Assembly: GCA_037349315.1 (NCBI GenBank)
Contig: JBAIAC010000008.1
Coordinates: forward strand, 123,440,001 to 123,504,000
DNA: 64,000 nt
From: Chelydra serpentina
Taxonomy: Eukaryota > Chordata > Testudines > Chelydridae
Direction: 5' to 3'
Part shown: positions 1-11,420 of the stretch, piece by piece
Position numbering within the stretch: position 1 is the stretch's first letter
Layout of the letters: the number at the start of each line of letters is the position of its first letter
Program-made: the position numbers and the translations under genes
The notes under the pieces: generated by a model
Databases searched by the model: none
What the model was told of the DNA's origin: nothing
The model's input: only the letters and a program-made list of their open reading frames with translations

Positions 1-2560
1 ATCACTAAATCAGACCTCTGGGATACCAAATGGAAAGTGAAAAGACCCACATGCTTTTGCCAATTTTGTCATGTGAGGAAAAGTCCCTTCCAGACTCCAA
101 ATAAAGTTTGGCTATCAGCATGGCCCCTGGAATCCAGTATCCTGGGAAAGGGTGGGGATGGAACAAGGCCAAAAATGGCTACAGACCAGCAGTGGACAAA
201 AACAACCCTTCTTTCCTCCCCCTGCCTTTGCAGGTGGGAGCCACTCAATTGGTCTGTCCTGAACCCAGTTGTCCAATGCAATGACAGCAGGAGTCAGTGG
301 GATAGGCTTAGAGGCTGAGCAACATCCCTGGCCCAGGAGGGAGGGAAGACCACAGGAGCCTAAGTTCCTCCATTCTCCTGCCCCACTACCCAAAGGGAGA
401 GATTGGGGCTGCACCATACATATTTCATGACCCAGTTAGCAAGTGAGCTATTCCCTTTTTCATCCCTCAGGTTCCCTTGTGTTTTAAGATGCAGATGGTG
501 AGTTGTGTCAGACCAGGTGAAAGTGGAGATGGATAATATTGTATAAACAACATCTGCTGTTGAGCCACATTTTTTTGCTGCAAGTAGTACAAATTCCTAC
601 ATTTCACTAGATTTCTACTTAACTATAAGCCCTCCTGAGTACCCAGGAGGCTAATGCCTGGTGGAAATAGGAAATGTACATATGTTTTTTTAACTAAGTC
701 ACGTGCAGTTGTCAAGGGTATGTGTGAGCTGGAAGAAAAAAATCATATCAACTACCAAGAAATTGATCTAAATAATAAAATTGCAGTCCAGTTAGCTGTT
801 AATGAGAGATTCCAGCTCTGGTGACCCAGTTCCCATAGGCTTAATTTGAAAGTCTTAATGTATAGCTTGATAACTCACTGGTTGTGTTCAGGATGGAAAG
901 CAAGCTCAATTAAGGCAATTGCATTTGATGCAGAGTGGTAGCACTTGGAGGGCAAAGAGAGACATAAGTAAGTTTTCAGATTAGTGCAGTGGGGTCTCAT
1001 CATGCTTCCTACTCTCTTATATCGCCTGTTGATTCTTTGATTTCAGGAGCCCCTCAATGGAAACAATTTATGGCATGGGGAGTTTTCATGATTTCACAGT
1101 CTTGTGGACAATGCACAGCATCAGGCTAGGCTGGGTATAACCAGCTAAAGCTACATGCAGCATTTTGAAAATGTACTCCTGAGAACAATGAGATTGTGGT
1201 ATATAAAAAAAGCTTAATACCTATCTACTTAAGGTACATGATTCCCTTCACTACACAACATGGTAATGCACTCAGACTTGCATTGATATATAGGATTTGC
1301 TGCTGTGCTTTGTACTTATTGGAGTTTTTTCATGACACATTCCCAAATGATAATCATGATGAAATACAAGCCCGGGTCACCACTGCCTGGATGATTGTGA
1401 CTAGGTCTGAGATAGTCCTCTGACCATTAACCTTGTGGGCTTGTACACTGTTCTTGAAAGCAGGTTTTCTCCAAATGGAGTAGTTTGGGCCTATCTTGAA
1501 ATTTACTAATTCAAGATGTCTGTCTTTTTAGTTTCTTCAGAGAACAGATCCACTAAATTTCATTACTAGAATTTATTCCCATTCAGTTTGAACTTGTGAT
1601 GTAGTATAATGCTGCATTTTTTAAAATAATCCTCTTTTGGTTCAGAGTAGTGAAATTCACACTCTGTACTTCTATTGCCATTTATATGCCATGGGTCAAA
1701 CAGTCTAGGACTCTCAATCCTCTTGATTTCAGGGACACTTAATGGGTGTAATAGAGCATAATTTTGCCCAATATATCCATAATGAATATTCCTAAAATCT
1801 AATCATAAGATTATCCCAAAGAAAATCCAGCATTCCTTTACATTAGCTTGTTTGTGGTGATAACTAGCTTTTGAAATGAAATATGTTACACAGATTGAAC
1901 AGTAGGAATTTAGAAGCTACAATTATAGTAGTTACATCCCAAATATTCAATTTATCTCCTCAGTGCTATTTCAGTATACAGGACAAATATTTATGCAAAC
2001 ATCTGCATATAGAATACATGCATGTGCATTTGAGGTTTATAACCCAAATTTTCTTCATAGATACCCCATTATTAAGATAACAGAGTTGAAATTTCCCTTG
2101 AGGCATAAATCAGTAGACCTGCTGTTCTTCTGTAGTTCATGAGGATTCGTTTAATAGATGACCTTATCTGTATGCAAATTCGTTATTTTAAATACATTTT
2201 ATCTTTTATTTAGTCTTATTGTGTAGGGGACATCATGGCCAAGTAGAAGGTGAACTCTAAATAGATTTTAAGCTGTGCTGTCTCCTGAGAACTGAAAAGT
2301 TATGTTAATCCTTATTTTAATACATTCCATTCTTAGCACCTCTCTAATTTTATTCTATATGGTGATAAATTGCAATTGTGTTTGAGTTCGTCCATTATTC
2401 ATTTAATATTTGTGTCAATTATGGGAGCTAGTCATTTTAAATGAAAGTCTTCTTAAAGATAAAGTATATATTGTGGGGGGAGGAGGAGGCTAGTGGAAAG
2501 CTAGTGTATCCTTCTACCAACTGACAGAGGAGTGCTTCCAGCCCAGTGGTATACATAAGT
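1..2560. other. Unique AT-rich DNA, no gene recognised
   Basis: Small open frames in the first 420 bases lie on both strands and overlap one another, with no recognisable domain, so I do not call them. The rest is AT-rich single-copy-looking sequence without a repeat end, RNA gene or exon that I can identify. Confidence 0.5.
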
Positions 2561-2645
2561 TACTTGGGGTAAATCCTAGCCTCATTAAAGACAATGTGAG
2601 TTTTCCCATTGACTTCAAGGGAGGTCAGGATTTCACCCTTAGTGT
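2561..2645. repeat. Short palindromic MITE-like repeat
   Basis: The block pairs a left arm resembling GTAAATCCTAGCCTCATT with a right arm ending GGTCAGGATTTCACCC, around a centre reading GAGTTTTCCCATTGACTTCA. The same phrase family recurs at 7199 and 53700. This looks like an ancient fold-back element. The family name is unknown to me. Confidence 0.4.
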
Positions 2646-2674
2646 TCAGGGGAGCATGAAGCCTTAGTCATATG

Positions 2675-2859
2675 CAGGGCCGGCTTTAGCAGGTGCGGGA
2701 CCTCAGCTGAGCAAAAAAACCCCAAAAAACAACTCCGGACATGATCGGCTGAGCCAAAAAAATCCAAACAAAAAAGCTCCGGACACGATTGGGTGAGCAA
2801 AACAAAAACAAAAACGGAGCGGGGCCCGATTCCAGGGAATCGGCCTAAGGCCGTCCCTC
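2675..2859. mobile_element. Non-autonomous hAT-like MITE (185 bp)
   Basis: The left end reads CAGGGCCGGCTTTAG and the reverse complement of the right end reads GAGGGACGGCCTTAG, an imperfect TIR of about 12/15. Flanking 8-mers GTCATATG (2667-2674) and ATCATATG (2860-2867) form a one-mismatch 8-bp TSD, the hAT length. The interior is A-rich with two diverged copies of a motif around CTCCGGACA, and there is no coding capacity. Confidence 0.75.
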
Positions 2860-2867
2860 ATCATATG

Positions 2868-3825
2868 ATAACCTTTATGCATGTGAGTGGTTTAATCAAA
2901 GTAAAATGAACATGACATGAATAAATCTTTGTAGGACTGAGGGCTTAAGGAAGACACCCATAGAGTAGTTTGTATAGTGGTTGTGTGTCAGCTAAAGTGA
3001 TTGGAGATTTCAGAAGGCATATATGCATAGTTACAGTTGGTCTGGATCTAAAAAAATACAAAATAAAAAAACCCTAATGCTCAGTGTAAGGAGCACAGTC
3101 AATCATTTTGAAGTTTAAGTTTCCAATAGTGGGATAATAACTCTGGGGTCAGGACTTTTGCTTTTATTAAGAATCTGAAGACATTTCAGGAAATGGAAAA
3201 ATCTGTAAAGTCCCACAAGGTTAGCTGTGTTTTACCTTAATATCACATCTGAGCAAACTAGCAATATCATTCAGCTCTTTCTGAAGACTTTGGGGTGAAA
3301 ACTACTGAATGGCAATAGAGGAGATAATGTCCATTAAGAAAAAGTATGGCCACATCTTGTATCTCTTTCTTTCTTAAAAATGGAATATCTGACACAGTTA
3401 AGATTTAGGATTAATCACTTTATTTTTGAAATAACTTTGTAATTACCATTTCAGATACATATCCAGATAATCCTGAAAAGTTTTCATATAGATTCCCACC
3501 TTCGTTGTGTGTTCTCTCTCTCTGTTCTTTGTGTTAATCCTACTCTAAATAAATGTATCTTGTGATTTGAACATATTTCCTCTTTGCTTTTAGTATTTTG
3601 TCACTTTGGCATATGAATGACTCATCTTTAATTTATTCATCCATTTTTTCAATCTTTTCTTACTTCACAAGTTATACAGATAAACCTGAATTAGAGATAA
3701 AGCCATATACAATAGTCAGTCACACTTTAAAAAAAGTCTCCCATTTTGAAAGACTCTGTGAGTTCAACAGAGATTCTCTGACCAGTATTATTAATAAACA
3801 TTTATATTGTGTTAGTGGCTAAACA
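2868..3825. other. Unique AT-rich DNA, no gene recognised
   Basis: No repeat termini or exons were recognised. An open frame at 3598-3822 is low-complexity AT-rich sequence without a domain. Confidence 0.45.
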
Positions 3826-4289
3826 GCACAACCAAGTTGGGCCCTCTAATGGTGGCACTCACCTCTTGATTGCCCCCTGCAGCTGCATTCAGTACTGTAG
3901 GACTTTTCCTACCCCTGGCATCCCCTATATGTTAACAACCCTCTAACCAGGTCACACAGTCAAGATGAACCTCTTCCAGGGTAGCCAAATAGATAGTTTT
4001 GTTGGACAATCTACCCTCACCAGGTCTTCAGCCCTAGTTCTGGGCCCTTTAATTCCAGCCCTTCACTCAATCTTCTAAACAAGCCTTGTCCCCTTGTCGG
4101 GACTTAAGCCACTTCATCAGTGGCCGGTGGGGGAACCCAGGCCCCCCCTTTCCAACCCAGGGACCCTATAAAGGGCAGCCACATACTGTTCCCTTCAATG
4201 AGTTGCTGCTACTTTCCTGAGGCTCTTCCAACCCAATCCCTTTATCTTCATTCCTTACCTTAGGGTAAAAGTTCTCAGGTCCTCTCTCC

Positions 4290-4536
4290 TAGGGTTGCCA
4301 ACAGTCTCTTATTACAAAGGGACATCCCTTATTTTTTCATCTCTGTACAAGAAGATTGGGACTTGCTGAGTGCTGCAAAAGGCAGCAAGAAAGACCCCTG
4401 GTGAATGTAGGTGAGTACTACTTATCATTATCATCATTATTAATAATAATAATAATTAATAATACCAGGAGGAAGGGTGGGATGGGGTGCTAAGAAAATA
4501 TTCCATTATTTTTAAAATACAATGTTGGCAACCTTA
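4290..4536. mobile_element. Non-autonomous hAT-like MITE (247 bp)
   Basis: The left end is TAGGGTTGCCAAC and the reverse complement of the right end is TAAGGTTGCCAAC (12/13). Flanks TCTCTCC at 4283-4289 and 4537-4543 are identical over 7 bp. The ends match those of the larger element at 35795-37028, which has a perfect 8-bp TSD, so I place both in one hAT group. It contains a TAA microsatellite at about 4433-4465. Confidence 0.7.
4433..4465. repeat. (TAA)n-type microsatellite
   Basis: Imperfect run of ATT, TAA and AAT trinucleotides inside the MITE at 4290-4536. Confidence 0.8.
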
Positions 4537-4794
4537 TCTCTCCCATGGCTAGTAAATGCAGCCAGACATTCATCTTTGGCGAGAACAGAGCTCCTTTTGT
4601 CATTCCTTTGGTAGCCAGGAACTGAACTGTTCAGCCCCTGCAGCTCCTTTTATCTGAACCTGCGGGGCTCTGATTGGCTGCTTCTGTGCAGCCTCTCTAG
4701 GCAGGGTTGGAGGACTCACCTTCACTGTTCCCTTCCTGGGGCGGGGTGTAATAGGACCGGGGGTCCTGTAGCAAGGGGCCACGAAGACTTGGTC

Positions 4795-4915
4795 ACCAGG
4801 CCTTTTTTACTAGGTGCGAAACAAGCATAGAATAAATTACAGTCCCTGCTGCAAAGATCATACAATCTAAAAGATGAGATGTAACAGGTGGGTGAGACAA
4901 ACAAGTGGGGAACTG
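4795..4915 (-). repeat. CORE-SINE/MIR-type 3' tail fragment
   Basis: The phrase ATTACAGTCCCTGCTGCAAAG followed by CATACAATCTAAAAGATGAG resembles, in reverse orientation, the 3' tail of reptile MIR/CORE-SINEs. No tRNA-like head is preserved. Confidence 0.4.
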
Positions 4916-7195
4916 AAATGGCAAAGAAATATGTGCACATTTTTTTAAAATGGAGAATTCCGCCGGAGTGAGTAATCTCCTTAAAAACGGAAGCAATTTT
5001 TGAAGTGCAGCCTCTGTAGCATGTCCTTTTCTTCCCCAAACCTGGGGGCATTCACCAAAGAGGCTTTCTGGTTCCTCATGACTTGTCTCAGTGGAGTCTA
5101 TGAGGGTTTTTACCTCTTTCTTTACTCTGGCCATCATTTGTTCTCCAACAGTTCTATGTCTTGGCTATACCATCTCTTGTAGCCAAGACAACAATGCCAC
5201 TGTAAACCAACCACAAGAAGGCACTTGTGACTACAGATGGGTGAAATTTTCATTGAAAACTTTTCCTTTGTAAAAAAATACTGATTCAGGTCAACTGAAA
5301 CATATTATGAATTCTTGCCAAATGTGCTGAATTGTTTCAATCAGGGGAAAAAAAACCTTAAAAAATCTGAAAAATCTAAACATTTCATTTTGACACTTTC
5401 TAAACAAAATGTTTCAATTTTTCAACTTGAAACAACTTTTGGTTTCAAAATTTACTTCAATTTTATTTTAAAGTAAATTAGAGATTTTTTTAAAAACTCA
5501 AAAATGAAAGGAAATGTTCCATTTTGGGGTTGATTTAAACATTTTGTTTGACCCAAAACATGCATTTATCTATTTTCTTTTACTATTTTGTTTGCCAATA
5601 TTTTTTAAAAATTACAGCTCAATCTGAAATGAATATATATAATATTTTTGGCATAACAGTAGAAAAATATGATTTTTTCCACAACTCTACACATGACTGA
5701 AGAGCTTTCTCTGAAAGTGTCTTGTACCATTCCAGCTCTAATGAAATACCCAGGTTGTGCTCAAATATTGATTCCACATATTGCAATATGATGTGGTGTC
5801 CTCCATATCAGCATGAATTCCCTCAATTAATTTTTGCTTGTTTTTTGTAAGATTACTGTCTCCATCAGTCACATACATTTTTAATAAAGCTTTGTATCAT
5901 TTTCTCAGAGTATCTGGAATCCTCCCTTTCCCTTCTACAAACATTTTATTGTGATTATTTAATCCTCTAATGGTGCAAATCTCAGCCTCTGCAAAGACTA
6001 CAGAATAGGGAAGGCTGAATCTTCTCCCTGAATTTTCGTTTGATATAATCATGTACTTTGCTCATCAAAAACAAACAAACAAACACAAACCAAAGAAACA
6101 AAACAAAACACCCGAAAGGAAGCATTTTCAAAGCACGGAACCTATTAAGCCAGCAGGGGTATTTAAGGAGGAGAAAACTACATTTCTCACCCAGAGCCTG
6201 AACCTGTATTGACCTCTCCAAAGCATTGACTCTAGCCTGTGTCAATCCAAGGGAAACGGAAGCCCTGAGCCTACAATCAGACGACAGTACACAAGCCATT
6301 GCACATTCATCGGCTGTAGGGCAGCTATAAAATATACGACATGTAGGATTCTAAAGCTACCTTGGGAAAAAGTAGTAACAAATTCTAACTGAAGAATGAC
6401 ATATGTGCATATATACGCCTTCATATATTTTACAGGGCCATTTGAACAAAAAGAATTAGCATCTTCATTAAATGAAATAGCAAGTTCTTGGATTCCCAAG
6501 TAATAGCCATCATTTCATTTGATTTGGACTTTCATGTAATTTTAAGCAATTCTTGGTAGGGCATGTTCTCTTTCAACCAGATATCTGAGCACCTGATCAT
6601 GCAAGGTACAGAGCATTCGCTATTCCTGCTGAAGTCAATAGGAAGAAAGGACATTTATCATATTTGCAGTCTAATCCTAAATTAGGAGCGGAGCCCAGAA
6701 TCTAATTCATTGGGAAATGTTTCCCATATGTTGCTAGGGACAGCACTAGTGTACTGAAGGTAACTGCATTTCCCCAGAAAAACTAATAAAGGGTCTTAGG
6801 GAATGTCCCAAGATTGAACCTGCCACCTCATAAAGTTGACAATACTGAAAGTTAAAGGTGACAGTCTTTTTTTAACATGCTAGAATGTGCAAACTGTTTT
6901 TCACAGCCTTTCAAATCATGTGTACACTGTTCTTTAAATGAGAATGTTTTCTTCATTTGCTTTACACCTCACAAACTTGTTAGAATTAAATGGATCCTGC
7001 TAGCACTATTAGCAGTTTTATCTAAACTATGTCAGGAAGTAACGATCAGTTTTGAGGACGCTAAATGGATTCTACTGATAGCCCAGAGTGCTTTTTTAGA
7101 GAGATAAAAGGACCAATGTATTAAATTAGGATAGTGCAGAAAAGCCAGAGATAAAGAATTACTATAATGCACACACACAGTTCCTGTAACTGATA
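4916..7195. other. AT-rich DNA; possible old repeat at 5225-5700; no gene
   Basis: The part from about 5225 to 5700 is rich in AAAATTTTC and GAAAC phrases and resembles a decayed repeat, but no ends are clear. A CAAA/AACAA simple repeat lies at about 6065-6112. Open frames here are short and overlap on both strands without domains. Confidence 0.35.
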
Positions 7196-7197
7196 TT

Positions 7198-7272
7198 CTG
7201 AGGGTGAAATCCTGGTCCTATTGACGTCAATGGGAGTTTTGCTGTTAACTTCAATGGGGCCAAGTTTACACC
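7198..7272. repeat. Short palindromic MITE-like repeat
   Basis: The left arm GGGTGAAATCCTGGTCC pairs with the reverse complement of the right arm, GGGTGTAAACTTGGCCC. In all, about 22 of 29 positions match across a short centre. It belongs with the phrase family at 2561 and 53700. Confidence 0.55.
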
Positions 7273-7666
7273 CAAAATCTTTAGATGTTTGAATAACTTG
7301 AATTATGGATCTGTGCTTGTCCATAGAGCCCAATTTGGAGTTTTCCGCTCAAGCATCTCTGTGTCTGATAGATGTTAAAAATTTTCTTCCTGCCTTCAGA
7401 GGAAGAAAAGGATGCCACTATCTGACTTGGAGGAAGGCACTCACTTTGAAGAGGCTGTAGCCAATCAAACTAATGCCTTCTGATACATTCAGTGACCAAG
7501 TCTGTGCACAAATTCATTGCTTTTTTAAAATGTGTGAATGTACTCTGAAAAATAACTATGAAAAATGGCTTCCTACTCAACCCATCTACTTCCTGTGCAC
7601 ATTCGGAATCTTATCTGCTGCCCTACATGACAAAAGTAAGTTTTTACTGCTTTTTCTCCTCTCAGC

Positions 7667-8960
7667 TACTCTTGGGGGAATTCTGTGCCACTGCATGCAT
7701 GCAGAATTCATGCCCCCTGCAGATTTCTTTGTTTCCCTACCAAAAAATGAGTTTCTGATGGGGAAACTCACCCCTCCCCAGCAGCACAGGCATGTCATTT
7801 CAGGCACCCAGGGCAGCTGGTGGAGAGATAAATCACTGCTAGAGTGGGAGGAGGGATGGGGACACCCTGGCAGGTGGCTCCTACCTGTGCCGGGCTCAGC
7901 TGCTAGACCCAGCTGGGCTGGGGGTGTGGGAGGATGGGACTTCCTTGTCCCCTGCAAGAAGTGGCTGGGGCCATGTCAGACCTACCCCAAAAACCTCCTC
8001 TGGCACTGCACTCCCCCCACACACTTCCTGCCCCCATCAGTCCTCAGCTGTGGGGCAAAGGGGGTCACATTATGGGGAGCTGCTCCCCCATCTGCCAACC
8101 CCCCATGCATATGGACCCCCATACCCAAACCCTCCCACTGAGCCTCACCCCCTGCACCCAGAACTCCCACACCCAAACTCCCACCCAGCAAGCCTTGGCT
8201 TCTGCATCCGGAGCCTCCCTGCACCCAGAACCCCCATTGATTCCCCACTCCCCTTCATCCTGACCCTTCACTCCTGCACCCAGACCACCCCTCTCTGAGC
8301 CCCCTGCACTCAAACCCTAACTCCAATGAGCCCCACCCCACCCTGCACTTGGACCACCCCAATGAGCCCCCGGCACCCAGACCCCCATCCCACCAATCCC
8401 CACTCTCCCAGCACCTGGACCCCCATCTCGCTGAGCCCCATCACTGTACACCCAGACCCCACCTGCTGAGTCCCAACCACCTTCATCTGGACACCCCTGC
8501 AGAGTCCCATTGCTCCTGTACCCGGAAACCTCCAACGAGCCTCTGTGCATCCAGATCCCCCTCACATCCATACCTCCCACCATGCTGCCCGTACTCAGAT
8601 TACCCCACACAGAACCTTCTCAACCCACACTAAACCCATCCATACTTGGATCCTGCTGGGCTGATCCTGCCTGCCCACACACACAGTGTGCCTGGTATGG
8701 AGGGACAGGCCCCTGGGGCTTTTTTGGGGTAGGCCTGGCCCATGCACTGTGTCAGGTTTGGGGGCAACCTTATGGCCAAGTTCAAGTCCAGGAGGGGGAG
8801 GGGGCTGCAGGGTGATCTCCCACCTCCATGCAGCCAGTGGCCTATGCTCCCCACTGCCATGCTGGAGCCTCCACATTTATTTATTGACAAATAACATTTT
8901 CAGAATTTTAAAATATTGTGCACAGAACTTTTTTTTTTGGCATAGAATTCCTCAGGAATA
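7667..8960. mobile_element. hAT-like non-autonomous element with C-rich minisatellite (1.29 kb)
   Basis: The ends are TACTCTTGGGGGAATTCTG and, from the right in reverse complement, TATTCCTGAGGAATTCTATG, an imperfect TIR. The 8-mers flanking it, CTCTCAGC at 7659-7666 and 8961-8968, are identical, as expected for hAT. The interior from about 8090 to 8640 is a degenerate C-rich minisatellite with units resembling CACCCAGACCCCCATC followed by GAGCCCC. This low-stop composition produces several overlapping open frames of 60-220 codons on both strands. None resembles a transposase, so I call none. Confidence 0.8.
8090..8640. repeat. Degenerate C-rich minisatellite
   Basis: Repeated CACCCAGA-CCCC and TGAGCCCC words at irregular spacing of roughly 25-45 bp, confined to the interior of the hAT-like element at 7667-8960. 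Confidence 0.65.
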
Positions 8961-8968
8961 CTCTCAGC

Positions 8969-10170
8969 TCAGCAGAGCCAATGCATCTTGAGAGATTGAA
9001 CTGGATTTTATCCCTTCCATCAATAGAATTGTTAACTTTAACTAACTGTTAAGTTTAAACTGCCAAGTCAATCAGCAACATCAATGATCAATCAGTCAAA
9101 GGTATAACTGAAAGAAGTATATCAATACAATGGAATTGTCTTCAAAATACATCTTCAGTAAAATGTAGGCAATACGCATGTTTCACAGGAAGAAGACAAT
9201 GGGGAGGTTGCACAGGTGTCATTGGTAGGAGAATGGGGTTTGCAGAATTTTATAACTGATGACAATGTGTGTTAAGGAAAGAATACAGCTCGACTTTCAA
9301 ATTCAAGGGGGAGCTTACAAGACTGGTAGGTAGTAAAAAAACGTGTGGGGTTTTGGGTTTTTTGTAAATTGAACGCATGTACGCTGGAACTGTTGAGTTA
9401 CAATGCAAATGGAAACCAGGGATGCCATTTTCACAGTCACCTTTTAGAATAGAACTGCATTTAAAGCTGATTTAATAATATGACCTTTCAAAGTGAATTA
9501 ACATCAAAGACTGATTTCTGGCTGTTACTGGCTCTTAGAGTGTCCATGTACATGGTGAAAGGAGTATTGTACAGGATACCTATTTCAGTACACCCCAACC
9601 TTTTTTCTATAGCAGCTTTCATACACTTTTCTTATTACTGTTTAACTCTAACTGTATTCAATCCTGTAAAGGTTTATGGAAAATAGGATTGCATGTAGTG
9701 AAAGTTAAAAATATATAATATTGGGGGAGAGGATTAAAGAAAGAGGTAAGAAAGAGAAGATATCTCAGATGAAATGTGAAAAACTGTGGAGTCAGTGATA
9801 TAAAGAAGTGCACAGATTTTGCTGCGCAGGAGAGCCGTCAAACCAACAATACTGAACTTATAGGGAGGGACTGAGATGAAGTTAGTTTTAGGTGAGTGGA
9901 GAGAGGGAAAAGATAGTTGCAGAGTCCAACGGTGCATGTGAAGGGAGAGATACATTTGTACCGTAATTAAAAGAAATCCGCAAATGAATCTAGAATAGTT
10001 TTTCAGTAAATCCAGAAGGCACTATTTTCAAGCTTAACATCTCAAACGCCTAGAAAAGAATGTTCTATACCACTGGAAAAGGGGGGACTCTTTGCTCTCC
10101 AATAGACTCTTTGCTCTCCAATAAGGCTGGTGTGTCTATGTGAAAGGTTCATGAGACCTCAGACCTTGAC
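8969..10170. other. Unique AT-rich DNA, no gene recognised
   Basis: No exon, RNA gene or element terminus was recognised. A tandem 20-bp duplication built on GACTCTTTGCTCTCCAATA lies at about 10086-10123. Confidence 0.4.
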
Positions 10171-10179
10171 GCTATGTGA

Positions 10180-10412
10180 TTCTTTATGTACCGAGATGGA
10201 ACATTCAGTTGAACAATATGGCCAAGCTTTTCAAAAGTGACCAGTGCCTCAATGTTTGAGTGCCCAACTTCAGACATCTTAGAAGGTCTATATTTCAATG
10301 GATGGGTTTTGAGCACATTCTGAAATTTGGACCCCTTCAATAGGTCTCAAATTGGGCACTCAGTAATTTAAACACCCAGAATCACTAGTCACTTTTGAAA
10401 ATCTTAACCTTT
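10180..10412. repeat. Ancient interspersed repeat (GATTTTCAAAAGTG family)
   Basis: Contains phrases CTTTTCAAAAGTGACCAGTG, GTGCCCAACTTCAGACA and, inverted, CACTTTTGAAAATCTTAACC near the right end, giving an overall inverted-repeat layout. It resembles a palindromic repeat common in turtle DNA. The class is uncertain. Confidence 0.4.
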
Positions 10413-10786
10413 GCCCTTTAGTGGAATGCTATGTACTTTCAGGTGCCTCTGTTCCCTTTCTGGTCTTTCAGAGGATACCCCCTCAGCTGTTAGACCTCAT
10501 GTTAGATCTTGGGGCAGAATTCCACAATTCTCCTACTCCTTGACCAGGCTCTGGGATTCAGTACCTGTGTATCAATCTACTGAGATCTGGAATCTGCAGT
10601 TCTTCCCTTTGGGTGTCTGTGACCAGTAGTGCATATAGTGACCAAACTATCTGCATAAACCAAAGTATTGTTTATTTTGCAGTAGGAACAAAACTTTTAC
10701 AATAAAAACACATTTTAAAACCACAAACTATCTATATGTATGCTAAAGACTAACCATCCATGAAGGTAATCTAGGTAGGTGTGATG

Positions 10787-11420
10787 GAGCATTCATCCCA
10801 CACTAGCCCTGGAAGGGTTAATAGAAGCAAGAGAGGCCAATTAGCCATAGGATGCACCTGGAGGGGAGCTAGGAGGCAATAAGGCTTAATTGGGCATGAA
10901 GCTCCCCTGGGTAGAAACAGACAGGCCTTCTGTAAAGTCAGGGAGCTGGCAATAGAGAAGAAACAGCAGTGAGGAAGCCTATAGTCACATTCTCTGATAC
11001 AAGTGGGGAAAGTAGGAGCCCGTAATAGGAGTGAAGGAAGAAGTCGAGGGAAGGCGCAGTAAGGCCTGAGAAAATAGACCTGAACTACAGGTTTGAGGGC
11101 CCCTCATTGGAACCTGGTGTAGCGGGTGGGCCCAGGTTCACGTTCACCTACAAGCCACTGCAGGAGTGGTGTGGTCAGTGCACTGAATATGGGGACTGCC
11201 TGAGACTGTGTGGAGAGAGACTCTGATGAGATTCTGTAAAGGGAGGATGATTGTGACTTGGCCAGAGGACTAAGCCACAAAGGAGAGGCGCTGCAGCTCC
11301 TGACCAGTGAGACAGGCAACAGGCTGAGCGGATAGGGCATGGACAGTGGCAATCTAATTCCCCAGATGTACGTCCCACAAGGAGATGCCACCAACTGGTG
11401 AATATCATGATCCCAGTATA
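10787..11420 (+). repeat. Unclassified interspersed repeat, copy 1 (paralogous to 39195-39535)
   Basis: The block begins TGTGATGGAG and has a composition unlike its flanks. From about 11105 to 11400 it aligns with 39235-39530: shared landmarks are GTAGCRGG-GGGCCCA, a block around TGGCCAGAGG-CTRAG-AACAAAG, and CTAATTCCCCAG followed by CCACAAGGAG. An LTR is possible because of the TG start, but no matching CA end or TSD was seen. Confidence 0.5.

Larger units (their letters stand above)
3826..4780 (-). repeat. Unclassified interspersed repeat with LTR-like promoter motifs
   Basis: This GC-richer block contrasts with its flanks. On the minus strand it carries a CCAAT box (CCAATCAGAG, near 4669-4678) about 15-20 bases upstream of a TATA-like GATAAAAGG (near 4647-4655), a layout seen in LTR U3 regions. 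No TG...CA boundary or TSD was found, so LTR identity is a guess. It is interrupted by a MITE at 4290-4536. Confidence 0.35.

Noticed and set aside
37..417. Possible host exon on either strand
   Set aside because: Frames on both strands overlap with no domain, and no convincing splice-site pair with a conserved frame was seen.
7473..8890. Several Pro/Gly-rich frames of 60-222 codons
   Set aside because: They lie mostly in the C-rich minisatellite of a hAT-like element, overlap on both strands and have no domain.
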